This document shows, piece by piece, positions 16,782 through 24,145 of a stretch of DNA of 64,000 nt. Each line of letters begins with the position of its first letter. The stretch's first letter is position 1. Below the pieces are notes generated by a model, which saw only the letters and a list, made by a program, of their open reading frames with translations, made no database searches and was not told the DNA's origin. The position numbers were made by a program, and so were the translations under genes. The stretch is taken from the NCBI GenBank assembly GCA_900544615.1, contig UQVS01000007.1:42425-106424 (forward strand), read 5' to 3'. Source of the DNA: an uncultured Oscillibacter sp. Lineage in GTDB: Bacteria > Bacillota > Clostridia > Oscillospirales > Oscillospiraceae.

Positions 16782-17891
16782 ATGGCAAAAGAGAAAGCGC
16801 CCCTGCCGGCGGCGGCTCCGGCGGAGGATAAAAAGCGGGCCATCGAGGCGGCCATGGGCCAGATCGAGAAAATGTACGGCAAGGGCTCCATTATGCGCCT
16901 TGGCGATCAGAATAATTTGCAGGTGGATGTGATCCCCACAGGTTCCCTGTCGCTGGATGTGGCGCTGGGCGTGGGCGGTCTGCCCCGTGGGCGGATCGTG
17001 GAGATCTATGGGCCGGAATCCTCCGGCAAGACCACGCTGGCGCTCCATGTGGCGGCGGAAGCCCAGAAAAAGGGCGGCGAGGTGGCCTTTGTGGACGCCG
17101 AGCACGCGCTGGATCCCACATACGCGCGAGCGCTGGGCGTCAATATCGATGAAATGCTGATCTCCCAGCCGGATACCGGCGAGCAGGCGCTGGAAATCAC
17201 CGAGGCGCTGGTTCGTTCCGGCGCTATCGACGTCATTGTAGTAGACTCCGTTGCGGCGCTGGTTCCCCGTGCCGAGATCGAGGGCGAAATGGGCGACAGC
17301 TATGTGGGCCTTCACGCCCGGCTGATGAGTCAGGCGCTGCGAAAGCTCACCGGCGCGGTGGGCAAGACCAACACCATCGTCATTTTCATCAACCAGCTTC
17401 GTGAGAAGGTGGGCGTTATGTACGGCAATCCGGAAGTCACCACCGGCGGCCGCGCACTGAAGTTCTACGCCTCCGTCCGTATCGACGTCCGCCGTATTGA
17501 GGCGCTGAAAAACGGCGGCGAGGTGGTGGGCAACCGCACCCGCGCCAAGGTGGTCAAGAATAAGGTTGCGCCTCCGTTCCGGGAGGCGGAATTCGACATC
17601 ATGTACGGCGAGGGCATTGCCCACACCGGCGAACTGGTGGATCTGGGTGTCCGGCTGGGGATCATCACCAAGGCCGGTTCGTGGTTCTCCATGGGGGAGA
17701 CCCGCATCGGGCAGGGCCGGGACGCGGCCAAGAAGTATCTGGAGGAGAATACCGATATTGCTGCCGATGTGGAAGCCCAAATCCGGGCCAACTTCGATAA
17801 GCTGATGGGCAACCAGTCCCGGATCGCTGCCGCCAAGGCCGCCGGCAAGGCGGTGAACGTCTCCGCCGACGATTTCGACGATGAGGATTGA
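16782..17891 (+). CDS. recA: Recombinase RecA
   Basis: RecA forms the ATP-dependent filament on single-stranded DNA for homologous recombination and the SOS response. The 369 residues show Walker A GPESSGKT at 77-84, Walker B VIVVDSVAAL and the inter-subunit KAxxKKYLEEN region near the C terminus, with an acidic tail ending DDFDDED. GGGAGGAAGAG precedes the ATG. The stop codon overlaps the recX start by 11 bases. I looked for a GAAC-N4-GTTC type LexA box in the 53 bases upstream and saw none. Confidence 0.98.
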   Translation: MAKEKAPLPAAAPAEDKKRAIEAAMGQIEKMYGKGSIMRLGDQNNLQVDVIPTGSLSLDVALGVGGLPRGRIVEIYGPESSGKTTLALHVAAEAQKKGGEVAFVDAEHALDPTYARALGVNIDEMLISQPDTGEQALEITEALVRSGAIDVIVVDSVAALVPRAEIEGEMGDSYVGLHARLMSQALRKLTGAVGKTNTIVIFINQLREKVGVMYGNPEVTTGGRALKFYASVRIDVRRIEALKNGGEVVGNRTRAKVVKNKVAPPFREAEFDIMYGEGIAHTGELVDLGVRLGIITKAGSWFSMGETRIGQGRDAAKKYLEENTDIAADVEAQIRANFDKLMGNQSRIAAAKAAGKAVNVSADDFDDED

Positions 17892-18501
17892 CCGCATTGA
17901 AGCCTCCAAGCATAAGCGGGGGCGGGTGCTGGTATTTCTGGCAGACGGCAGTCTGCTGAAGGTGACGGAGCAGGAACTGCTGACCTTTGGCCTGCGCTCC
18001 GGCGATGAATTGGACGAGGAAACCCTGACGCGGCTGAAGGAGTCCGCCGGAGTATCCAACATCAAGACCACGGCGGCGGACCTCGTTGGCCGTCGGGCCA
18101 TGAGCCGCCGGGATCTGGAGAAGAAATTGCAGGAAAAGGGAGCCTCAGAGACTGAGGCCCGCTATGCCGGAGAGTGGTTGGAGGCCATCGGCGCACTGGA
18201 TGATGGGGCCTATGCCGCCGCACTGGTGCGGCATTGCGGAGATATGGGGTACGGTCCCCGGCGGGCCAGAGAAAAGCTGCGGGAAAAGGGCGTGCCCCAG
18301 GAGCTTTGGGACGAAGCGCTGGACGAGCTGCCCCCGGACGGGGAGCAGATCGACCGCTTTTTACAAAGCAAGCTCCACGGCCGGTCCCCGGAGGATAAGG
18401 AGAAGAAGCGGCTGACAGACGCCCTTCTGCGCCGGGGCTTTTCCTGGGGCGAGGTGAAGTCCGCCTGGGGCCGCTATGGTTCTGAGATCTGGGAGGAGTG
18501 A
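17881..18501 (+). CDS. recX: Regulatory protein RecX
   Basis: RecX binds RecA filaments and limits or modulates their activity. The 206-residue protein has the three-repeat helical RecX domain from about 60 on: LVGRRAMSRRDLEKKLQEKG, then YAGEWLEAIGALDDGAYAAA, and the C-terminal LLRRGFSWGEVKSAW. Residues 1-55 are the N-terminal extension usual in Firmicutes. The ATG lies inside the last codons of recA, so the two are translationally coupled. Confidence 0.93.
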   Translation: MRIDRIEASKHKRGRVLVFLADGSLLKVTEQELLTFGLRSGDELDEETLTRLKESAGVSNIKTTAADLVGRRAMSRRDLEKKLQEKGASETEARYAGEWLEAIGALDDGAYAAALVRHCGDMGYGPRRAREKLREKGVPQELWDEALDELPPDGEQIDRFLQSKLHGRSPEDKEKKRLTDALLRRGFSWGEVKSAWGRYGSEIWEE

Positions 18502-18505
18502 CCCT

Positions 18506-18754
18506 GTGAGAAAAGAGCCGCACAACGCAAGACGGAATCTGGTCATTCAACTGGCGCTGGATGTGCTGTTTGTTGCGGAAACCTGCTGGATATGGAACTG
18601 GGGACCGTCTGCACGCCCGCCTGTGCGGCCATGGCTGTCCGGAATTTTGACGCTCTGGTGCTGTGGAGATACACTGCGGCGTGTGTTGCACTTCCGGGAA
18701 CTGACAGGGCATTGGCCGGATCTGCGAAAGCGGGATCTGGGCGCAAATGATTAA
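18506..18754 (+). CDS. Small hypothetical membrane protein between recX and rimO
   Basis: An 82-residue frame opens at GTG 18506, 4 bases after the recX stop, with GGGAGGAG as ribosome site inside recX. It has a hydrophobic stretch LVIQLALDVLFVAETCWIW near residues 11-29, a second weaker one near 44-56 and basic ends, so one or two membrane segments are likely. Its stop lies 22 bases before the preferred rimO start. I recognise no family. The tight packing and SD support a real gene; conservation has not been checked. Confidence 0.6.
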   Translation: MRKEPHNARRNLVIQLALDVLFVAETCWIWNWGPSARPPVRPWLSGILTLWCCGDTLRRVLHFRELTGHWPDLRKRDLGAND

Positions 18755-18776
18755 GAAACAAAGAGGAGAAGAAACC

Positions 18777-20099
18777 TTGAGCTATAATGTATCATTCATT
18801 TCCCTTGGCTGCGCCAAGAATCAGGTGAACTGCGAGCAGATGATGGCTCTGTGCGCCGAGGCGGGCTACTCCATTCAGGCGGAGCCCGCGGGCTGCGACG
18901 TGGTGGTGGTGAACACCTGCGGCTTTCTGGCGTCCGCCTGCGAGGAGGCCATCGAGAACATTTTAGAGATGGCGGAGCTGAAAAAGGCGGGGCAGGTGAA
19001 AAAGATCTTAGTCACCGGCTGCATGACCCAGCGCTACAAGGGGGACATCTTCAACGAACTGCCTGAGGTGGATGGCCTGCTGGGTACCGGCAGCTACGGC
19101 GACATTGCCACGGCCATTGCCGAGGTGATGGAAAAGGGCGAAAAGCCCTGCCATCTGGGGAATATCCACACCGCCAACCAAAGCGGTGAGCGCATTTTGT
19201 CCACGCCCCCGTGGTACGCCTATCTGCGGATCGCCGAGGGCTGCGACAACCACTGTGCCTACTGCGTGATCCCCTCCCTCCGTGGCAAGTACCGCAGCCG
19301 TCCCATGAACGAGCTGCTGGACGAGGCGGCGGAGCTGGCCTCCGCCGGGGTGAAAGAACTGATCGTCATCGCGCAGGACATCACCCGGTACGGCACGGAC
19401 CTCAACGGTGAGCATCAGCTGGCGAAGCTGCTGAAAGAGCTTTGCAAGCTGGACTTCCATTGGATCCGGCTCCATTACCTCTATCCCACGGACACCACTG
19501 ACGAGCTGATCGACGTGATTGCCAGCGAGCCGAAGATCGTGAAGTATCTGGATATTCCCATCCAGCACTGCAACGATACCATTTTAAAGGCCATGAACCG
19601 CCGGGACACCAAGGCAGACCTGCTGGCCCTGCTGAAAAAGCTGCGGGAGAAGATTCCCGGACTGGTGCTTCGCACCAGCCTGATTACCGGCCTGCCCTAT
19701 GAGGACGATGCGGCCTTTGAGGAGCTGTGCGATTTTCTGCGGGAAGTGAAGATCGAGCGGGCGGGCGTGTTCCCCTTCTCCCCGGAGGACGGCACGAAGG
19801 CGGCCCTCATGGAGCACGTGGACACGGAGGAGGCCCAGCGCCGCGCGGAGCTGGCGGTGGATGTCCAGTCCGACATCATTGACGCGTATAATGAGTCCAT
19901 TCTCGGCGAGGAGCGGGAGGTTCTCTGCGAGGGCTATGACCCTCAGGCCCAGATGTTCTACGGCCGCAGCTATGCGGAGTCCCCCGACATCGACGGACGG
20001 ATCTGGTTCACCGCTGACAGCGAGATCGCTCCCGGCAGCTTTGTGAATGTCCGCCTCACCGGTACCATGGACGGTGAGACCACCGGCGAGCTTGTGTGA
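18777..20099 (+). CDS. rimO: Ribosomal protein S12 methylthiotransferase
   Basis: RimO is a radical-SAM enzyme that adds a methylthio group to an aspartate of ribosomal protein S12. The 440 residues have the UPF0004 N-terminal domain with SLGCAKNQVNCE, the radical-SAM cysteines in IAEGCDNHCAYCVIPSLRG near residue 140-158, and a C-terminal TRAM domain. The S12-specific RimO pattern (CAKN, IPSLRG) separates it from MiaB. The start is probably the TTG at 18777 behind AGAGGAG; an ATG ten codons upstream (18747) overlaps the preceding gene. Confidence 0.93.
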   Translation: MSYNVSFISLGCAKNQVNCEQMMALCAEAGYSIQAEPAGCDVVVVNTCGFLASACEEAIENILEMAELKKAGQVKKILVTGCMTQRYKGDIFNELPEVDGLLGTGSYGDIATAIAEVMEKGEKPCHLGNIHTANQSGERILSTPPWYAYLRIAEGCDNHCAYCVIPSLRGKYRSRPMNELLDEAAELASAGVKELIVIAQDITRYGTDLNGEHQLAKLLKELCKLDFHWIRLHYLYPTDTTDELIDVIASEPKIVKYLDIPIQHCNDTILKAMNRRDTKADLLALLKKLREKIPGLVLRTSLITGLPYEDDAAFEELCDFLREVKIERAGVFPFSPEDGTKAALMEHVDTEEAQRRAELAVDVQSDIIDAYNESILGEEREVLCEGYDPQAQMFYGRSYAESPDIDGRIWFTADSEIAPGSFVNVRLTGTMDGETTGELV

Positions 20100-20143
20100 A
20101 GGCGATTGTTTTTCCTTGAAAACCCTGCGAAAGGACGTATATT

Positions 20144-20665
20144 ATGAATTTACCCAATAAACTGACCATGCTGCGGATTTTGCTGATCCCGGTGTTTATG
20201 GTGGTGCTGTACTGGGACTTCCCCGGCGCTACCTGGGTGGCGGTGGCCATTTTCATCGTCGCCAGCCTTACCGATCTGCTGGACGGGAAAATTGCCAGAA
20301 AGTACAACTTAGTCACGGATTTCGGCAAGTTTGCCGATCCTCTGGCGGATAAAATGCTGGTGACGGCGGCACTGCTCTGGTTCGTGGAGATCGGCCAGAT
20401 GCCTGCCTGGGCGCTGCTGATCGTCCTTGTCCGGGAATTTGCCGTCAGCGGCCTGCGGATGATCGCCAGTGATAAGGGGCGGGTTATCGCCGCCGGTTGG
20501 TCCGGCAAGGTGAAGACGGCCAGCACCATGGTGTGCATTGTGCTCATGTTCCTGCCGATCCCCGGCTGGCTGAACGCCGTGTGCGTGGCCGTGATCGCGG
20601 TAACAACCCTGTATTCCGGTGTGGAATACTTTGTGCTGAACCGGGACATCATTGCCACTGCCTGA
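20144..20665 (+). CDS. pgsA: CDP-diacylglycerol--glycerol-3-phosphate 3-phosphatidyltransferase
   Basis: PgsA makes phosphatidylglycerol phosphate, the committed step to phosphatidylglycerol and cardiolipin, in the inner membrane. The 173-residue protein has the CDP-alcohol phosphotransferase signature D-x2-D-G-x2-A-R-x8-G-x3-D-x3-D (residues about 43-67: TDLLDGKIARKYNL then FGKFADPLADK). Four or more membrane helices surround it. The rimO-pgsA order is common in Firmicutes. A bidirectional terminator follows. Confidence 0.95.
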   Translation: MNLPNKLTMLRILLIPVFMVVLYWDFPGATWVAVAIFIVASLTDLLDGKIARKYNLVTDFGKFADPLADKMLVTAALLWFVEIGQMPAWALLIVLVREFAVSGLRMIASDKGRVIAAGWSGKVKTASTMVCIVLMFLPIPGWLNAVCVAVIAVTTLYSGVEYFVLNRDIIATA

Positions 20666-20682
20666 CCGTATGATATGATAAG

Positions 20683-20721
20683 AAAAAGCAGCCTGTTTTC
20701 ATTGAAAACAGGCTGCTTTTT
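20683..20721. terminator. Bidirectional intrinsic terminator, pgsA / rsmI
   Basis: An 18-bp perfect stem (20683-20700 with 20704-20721) carries five A at one foot and five T at the other, so it can end transcription from both the pgsA and rsmI sides. Confidence 0.9.
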
Positions 20722-20737
20722 CGATCCGGCAGGGCTT

Positions 20738-21568
20738 TTACTTTTCCAGCGCGGCAGCGTACAGTTCGTTTTTGGATAAACCAGTATGCTCCGCCACCTC
20801 TTTGGCAGCGTCCTTCAGGCGGATACCCTGCGCTTTCAAGGCCAACACCTGCGCCACGCCGTCCTCCAGCGTGACCGCCGCGCCGGTTTTCGGGGCGGCG
20901 CCTGCAACGACCAAAACGTATTCCCCCTTGGGGGTGTTTTCCTGATAATAGGCCGCGGCTTCCGCCAGTGTGCAGCGAATGACCTCCTCATGGAGCTTGG
21001 TCATTTCCCGGCACAGGGAGATCCGCCGCTCCGGGCCGAAAGCAGCCGTCAGATCGTCCAGCGTGGTGCGGAGCTTATGAGGTGCTTCGTGAAAGATCAT
21101 GGTGCGCGTTTCTTCTTTCAGAGAATCCAGATGCTCCCGGCGGCTTTTCCGATTGACCGTGAGGAAACCCTCAAAGGTGAACCGCCCGGTGGGCAGACCG
21201 CTGACAGCCAAAGCGTTGACGGCGGCGCAGCAGCCGGGAATGGCCCGGACTTCCACGCCGTTTTCCGCACACAGCCGCACCAGATCCTCACCGGGATCGG
21301 AGATGGCAGGGGTGCCGGCGTCCGTTACCAGAGCGCAGGATTCTCCCCCCAGCAGCCGGCTCAGGACAGCCTGCCCGGCGGTGACGTGGTTGTGTTCGTG
21401 GTAGCTTACCAGCGGCTTTTTGATGCCGAAATGGTTCAGCAGCTTTACGGACACGCGGGTGTCCTCCGCGGCAATAAAATCCGCGTTTTCCAAGGTCTCT
21501 GCCGCCCGCGGCGTAAAATCTCCCAGATTGCCGATGGGGGTAGCGACCAAATATAAAATGCCTGCCAT
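20738..21568 (-). CDS. rsmI: 16S rRNA (cytidine1402-2'-O)-methyltransferase
   Basis: RsmI methylates the ribose of C1402 in the decoding centre. The 276-residue tetrapyrrole-methylase-fold protein has LYLVATPIGNLGD at 5-17, EDTRVS near 36, LVTDAGTPAISDPG near 80 and a C-terminal HTH-like tail (DAAKEVAEHTGLSKNELYAA). The ATG at 21568 has GGAGG upstream and follows the neighbouring methyltransferase stop by two bases. Longer in-frame starts would overlap that gene. The two form a translation-linked operon. Confidence 0.95.
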   Translation of the reverse strand: MAGILYLVATPIGNLGDFTPRAAETLENADFIAAEDTRVSVKLLNHFGIKKPLVSYHEHNHVTAGQAVLSRLLGGESCALVTDAGTPAISDPGEDLVRLCAENGVEVRAIPGCCAAVNALAVSGLPTGRFTFEGFLTVNRKSRREHLDSLKEETRTMIFHEAPHKLRTTLDDLTAAFGPERRISLCREMTKLHEEVIRCTLAEAAAYYQENTPKGEYVLVVAGAAPKTGAAVTLEDGVAQVLALKAQGIRLKDAAKEVAEHTGLSKNELYAAALEK

Positions 21569-21570
21569 GC

Positions 21571-22299
21571 TCAGACCTCCTGATTGCGAAAGTAAATGGC
21601 GTTCAGCTCCGCTGAGGGAGCGCCGCCGTCTGTTTGAAGAAGAAGCGGCGGTTTTGTGACCAGTCCCGGTCTGCCGCCCCGGCATCCCTCTATTAAAAAG
21701 AGGGAGGGCGCGGTTTCTGCCCGGTTCTGGACGAAGCGGAGCTGCTTCGGCTCCATTCCGGCATCCCGCAGGGCGCAGATCACGTCTGCCAGCCGTTCCG
21801 GCTTGTGAACCAGACAGAATTTTCCGCCCCAGCGCAGCAGATAGGCGGCTGCGGCGCAGATATCCGTCAGGGATGCCTCTGTTTCCGACCGGGCAATTTG
21901 CCGGGAAGGATCGGCGGCTGTTTTGCCGCTGCCGGGGGGATAATAGGGGGGATTGCAGACCGCCAGATCAAAGCGGCCGGTGGGGAAGCCATGCCGGATC
22001 TGCCGCAGGTCGGCGCACTGGAACATGAGCCGGTCGGTCAGGCCGTTTTCGACGGCGGCCTTCTCCGCCAACGCGATTGCACGGGGCTGAATATCGACGC
22101 CGGTAACGTGCAGATCTGGCTGCCTTTGCAGGAGCAGCAGTCCCAAAAGGCCGGTGCCGCAGCCCAGATCGCAGACCCGCAGACCGGCGGTAAGCCGGGG
22201 CAGGGAGGAGAGCAGGAAGGAATCCGTACCGGGGCGGAACAGCCCGTCCTCCCAGACGAACCGCAGTCCGCCGGGTTTGAGCGCCTCCCAATGTTCCAT
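21571..22299 (-). CDS. TrmN6-like tRNA1(Val) adenine-N6 methyltransferase
   Basis: This is a SAM-dependent methyltransferase of the YfiC/TrmN6 type, expected to modify adenosine in tRNA. The 242 residues start with the typical PGGLRFVWEDGLFRPGTDSFLL region, followed by SAM motif I VCDLGCGTGLLGLLL near 43-57 and the N6-adenine catalytic motif NPPYYP near 118. In Firmicutes this gene is commonly next to rsmI, as here with a two-base gap. GGAGG precedes the ATG. Exact tRNA target is by family only. Confidence 0.87.
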   Translation of the reverse strand: MEHWEALKPGGLRFVWEDGLFRPGTDSFLLSSLPRLTAGLRVCDLGCGTGLLGLLLLQRQPDLHVTGVDIQPRAIALAEKAAVENGLTDRLMFQCADLRQIRHGFPTGRFDLAVCNPPYYPPGSGKTAADPSRQIARSETEASLTDICAAAAYLLRWGGKFCLVHKPERLADVICALRDAGMEPKQLRFVQNRAETAPSLFLIEGCRGGRPGLVTKPPLLLQTDGGAPSAELNAIYFRNQEV

Positions 22300-22389
22300 G
22301 CTGCACCTCCCGCCATTTTTACCTATTATATATGCGATCGGCCGCCGCCGCAAGTGCCGAAGCGGACGAATGAAAAAAAGGCGACAAAA

Positions 22390-22419
22390 AACCGTCTCAG
22401 GATGGGGCCTGAGACGGTT
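22390..22419 (-). terminator. Intrinsic terminator after the ferredoxin gene
   Basis: An 11-bp stem (22390-22400 with 22409-22419) is followed on the minus strand by TTTTTGTC. It lies 20 bases beyond the ferredoxin stop. Confidence 0.85.
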
Positions 22420-22438
22420 CTATGTATCCCTGTGAGAA

Positions 22439-22612
22439 TTATTCTTCGGGGACGATGGCGCCGTTGGGGCAGGTGTCGCTGCAAGAACCGCAGTCCAGGC
22501 AAGCGGCAGAATCGATCACGTACTGATCGTCACCCTGGCTGATAGCACCGGCGGGGCAAACGTCAGCGCAGGAACCGCAGCTGACGCAAGCAGAAGTAAT
22601 CTTATAAGCCAT
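22439..22612 (-). CDS. 2[4Fe-4S] clostridial-type ferredoxin
   Basis: A 57-residue frame encodes a classical low-potential electron carrier of the cytosol. Two CxxCxxCxxxCP motifs are visible, CVSCGSCADVCP at 9-20 and CLDCGSCSDTCP at 38-49, which bind the two [4Fe-4S] clusters. GGAGGTG lies upstream of the ATG. It is a single-gene unit with its own terminator. Likely partners are ferredoxin-dependent oxidoreductases and, in a butyrate producer, the electron-bifurcating Bcd/Etf complex, though the pairing is inference. Confidence 0.95.
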   Translation of the reverse strand: MAYKITSACVSCGSCADVCPAGAISQGDDQYVIDSAACLDCGSCSDTCPNGAIVPEE

Positions 22613-22829
22613 GAGAATACACCTCCATTTGAATGTGCCTTCATTGTATCATACAATTCAGAAAATGCAAGGGCGAATTGTTAAATTCTTACCAAAGAAA
22701 AGAAAACTGTGAAAATGTCACAAAAATGAGGGAAAATCTGGAAAAGACAAGACTTTTCGACAGTTAGAGTAATTAAACTATCAAGTCGCTTATTCTGGAA
22801 AGCGCCGTTCACAAACTGTTTACAGATTT
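22613..22829. other. AT-rich intergenic region, ferredoxin / ctsR divergent promoters
   Basis: This stretch lacks genes. It is noticeably AT-rich compared with the window and must hold the ferredoxin promoter on the minus strand as well as the upstream part of the ctsR control region. Confidence 0.6.
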
Positions 22830-22846
22830 GGTCAAAGAAAGTCAAA
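22830..22846 (+). promoter_or_regulatory. CtsR box 1
   Basis: GGTCAAAGAAAGTCAAA matches the CtsR heptad-repeat operator (RGTCAAA-NAN-RGTCAAA) at every defined position. It lies just upstream of the -35 element. Confidence 0.92.
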
Positions 22847-22854
22847 AATACCTA

Positions 22855-22882
22855 TTGACAATTTGCAGGTTCGTGCTATACT
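22855..22882 (+). promoter_or_regulatory. SigA promoter of ctsR-mcsA-clpC
   Basis: TTGACA at 22855-22860 and TATACT at 22877-22882 are separated by 16 bases. The promoter is bracketed by two CtsR boxes. Confidence 0.88.
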
Positions 22883-22896
22883 ACAATCAAACGAAA

Positions 22897-22913
22897 GGTT
22901 AAAGATAGTCAAA
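22897..22913 (+). promoter_or_regulatory. CtsR box 2
   Basis: GGTTAAAGATAGTCAAA differs from the consensus at one base. A further AGTCAAA-type heptad overlaps directly after it (22913-22919). It covers the expected transcription start region. Confidence 0.85.
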
Positions 22914-22952
22914 GTCAAAAAGAAAAATGACAAATAGAAAGGAGATGTCCCC

Positions 22953-23405
22953 ATGGGGATTACAGATCTGATCGCAAGCTTCTTGCAGGACAGCCTGGAG
23001 ACGGCGGAGGACGGTGTGCTGGAGGTTCAGCGCAGCGACCTTGCCCAGCGGTTCAATTGCGTGCCAAGCCAGATCAACTATGTGATGTCCACCCGGTTTT
23101 CGCCGGAGCGGGGTTACATCGTGGAGAGCCGCCGGGGCGGCAACGGTTACATTCGCATCACCCGTGTGCGGGTGGATCGCCAGACGCTGATGATGCACGT
23201 CATCAACAGTCTGGGAGACAGCGTGGATCTGGCGTCGGCCAGAGCCATCCTCAGCAATCTGGTGCAGTCCGGCGCGCTGGAACACAGCGTGGGGCAGATG
23301 ATCCTCACCGCTGTAGGCGACAAGGCGCTGGGACAGGTGCCGCGAGAGAAGCGGGACGCCGTAAGGGCGGATATTCTGAAACAGGTTCTGATCCTACAGG
23401 TATAA
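22953..23405 (+). CDS. ctsR: Transcriptional repressor CtsR
   Basis: CtsR represses class III heat-shock genes and lets go when heat or other stress unfolds its glycine-rich wing. The 150 residues contain the winged HTH (LAQRFNCVPSQINYVMSTRF, 30-49) and the heat-sensing wing SRRGGNGYIRI at 59-69, then the C-terminal dimerisation domain with DLASARAIL. In B. subtilis the wing is GGGGY; here one glycine is Asn. AAAGGAG precedes the ATG. The gene is behind two CtsR boxes and so is autoregulated. Confidence 0.95.
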   Translation: MGITDLIASFLQDSLETAEDGVLEVQRSDLAQRFNCVPSQINYVMSTRFSPERGYIVESRRGGNGYIRITRVRVDRQTLMMHVINSLGDSVDLASARAILSNLVQSGALEHSVGQMILTAVGDKALGQVPREKRDAVRADILKQVLILQV

Positions 23406-23413
23406 AATTATAA

Positions 23414-23527
23414 AAAGGGGATGGAATTCCCCCTTTAGATTCCCCCACCAGTGAATCGTTCACTGGTGAATGCCGCCCAGGGCAGAGCGGTTAAGAAATT
23501 TTTGCCGCGCACATATCGCGGCAAAAA
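23414..23527 (+). other. Three consecutive hairpins between ctsR and mcsA
   Basis: The 179-base gap holds AAAGGGG/CCCCTTT (23414-23436), CACCAGTGAA/TTCACTGGTG (23446-23468) and TTTTTGCCGCG/CGCGGCAAAAA (23499-23527). The last has a 7-base loop. They could lower read-through into mcsA-clpC or direct mRNA processing. Confidence 0.6.
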
Positions 23528-23584
23528 ATGCATAGAAATATGTCAATCAAAAAATTTATATACAGTTTATTGGAGGAATTGATT

Positions 23585-24100
23585 ATGAAATGCGAAAATT
23601 GCGGCAAGAATGAAGTCAGCTTTGTATATCGCAGCAGTATCAACGGAAAGACGGAAGAGCATCATCTCTGTCAGGCGTGCGCGGAGAAGCTGGGTTACAC
23701 CCAGAAGCTCTTCGCAAGAAGACCTTCCATGGTGGACAGCTTCTTCGGAAACGATGATTTCTTCGGTGATTTCTTCAGTCCCATGCCGTCCCTGCTGGGC
23801 CGGATGAATCGGATGCTGGAAAACCCCTTCGACGATTTCTTTGACGCCATGCCTGCCCTCAGCGCAGCGCCGGTGCAGGCGGAAGCCAGAGAGGAGAAGA
23901 AGGACGATCTCATGAGTCATGAGGAACAGAGCCGGTTCTCCTATCTGCGCCAGCTGAACGCGCTGAAGCTGGAGCAGAAGAAGGCCGTCCATGAGGAGAA
24001 CTTCGAGCGGGCCGCGCAGCTGCGGGACGAGATCCACAAGCTGGAGGAGGCTCACAAGGAAGCCAGAGAGTCCAGAAAGGACAGCCGGGAAAGCGCGTAA
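23585..24100 (+). CDS. mcsA: McsA-like protein with one zinc module and a UVR domain
   Basis: In B. subtilis McsA activates the arginine kinase McsB and works with ClpC. This 171-residue homologue has a single four-cysteine module: C3/C6 and C29/C32. There are no other cysteines, whereas B. subtilis McsA has a second CxxC pair set. A Phe/Asp/Met-rich middle (FFGNDDFFGDFF, 53-64) is followed by the C-terminal UVR motif (QKKAVHEENFERAAQLRDEI, about 133-152). No mcsB follows. GGAGGAA precedes the ATG at 23585. It may act directly on ClpC as an adaptor, which is inference. Confidence 0.85.
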   Translation: MKCENCGKNEVSFVYRSSINGKTEEHHLCQACAEKLGYTQKLFARRPSMVDSFFGNDDFFGDFFSPMPSLLGRMNRMLENPFDDFFDAMPALSAAPVQAEAREEKKDDLMSHEEQSRFSYLRQLNALKLEQKKAVHEENFERAAQLRDEIHKLEEAHKEARESRKDSRESA

Positions 24101-24145
24101 CGCGCAGCCCCAACTACAGACACCCCAGAATAAAAGAGGTATTGA

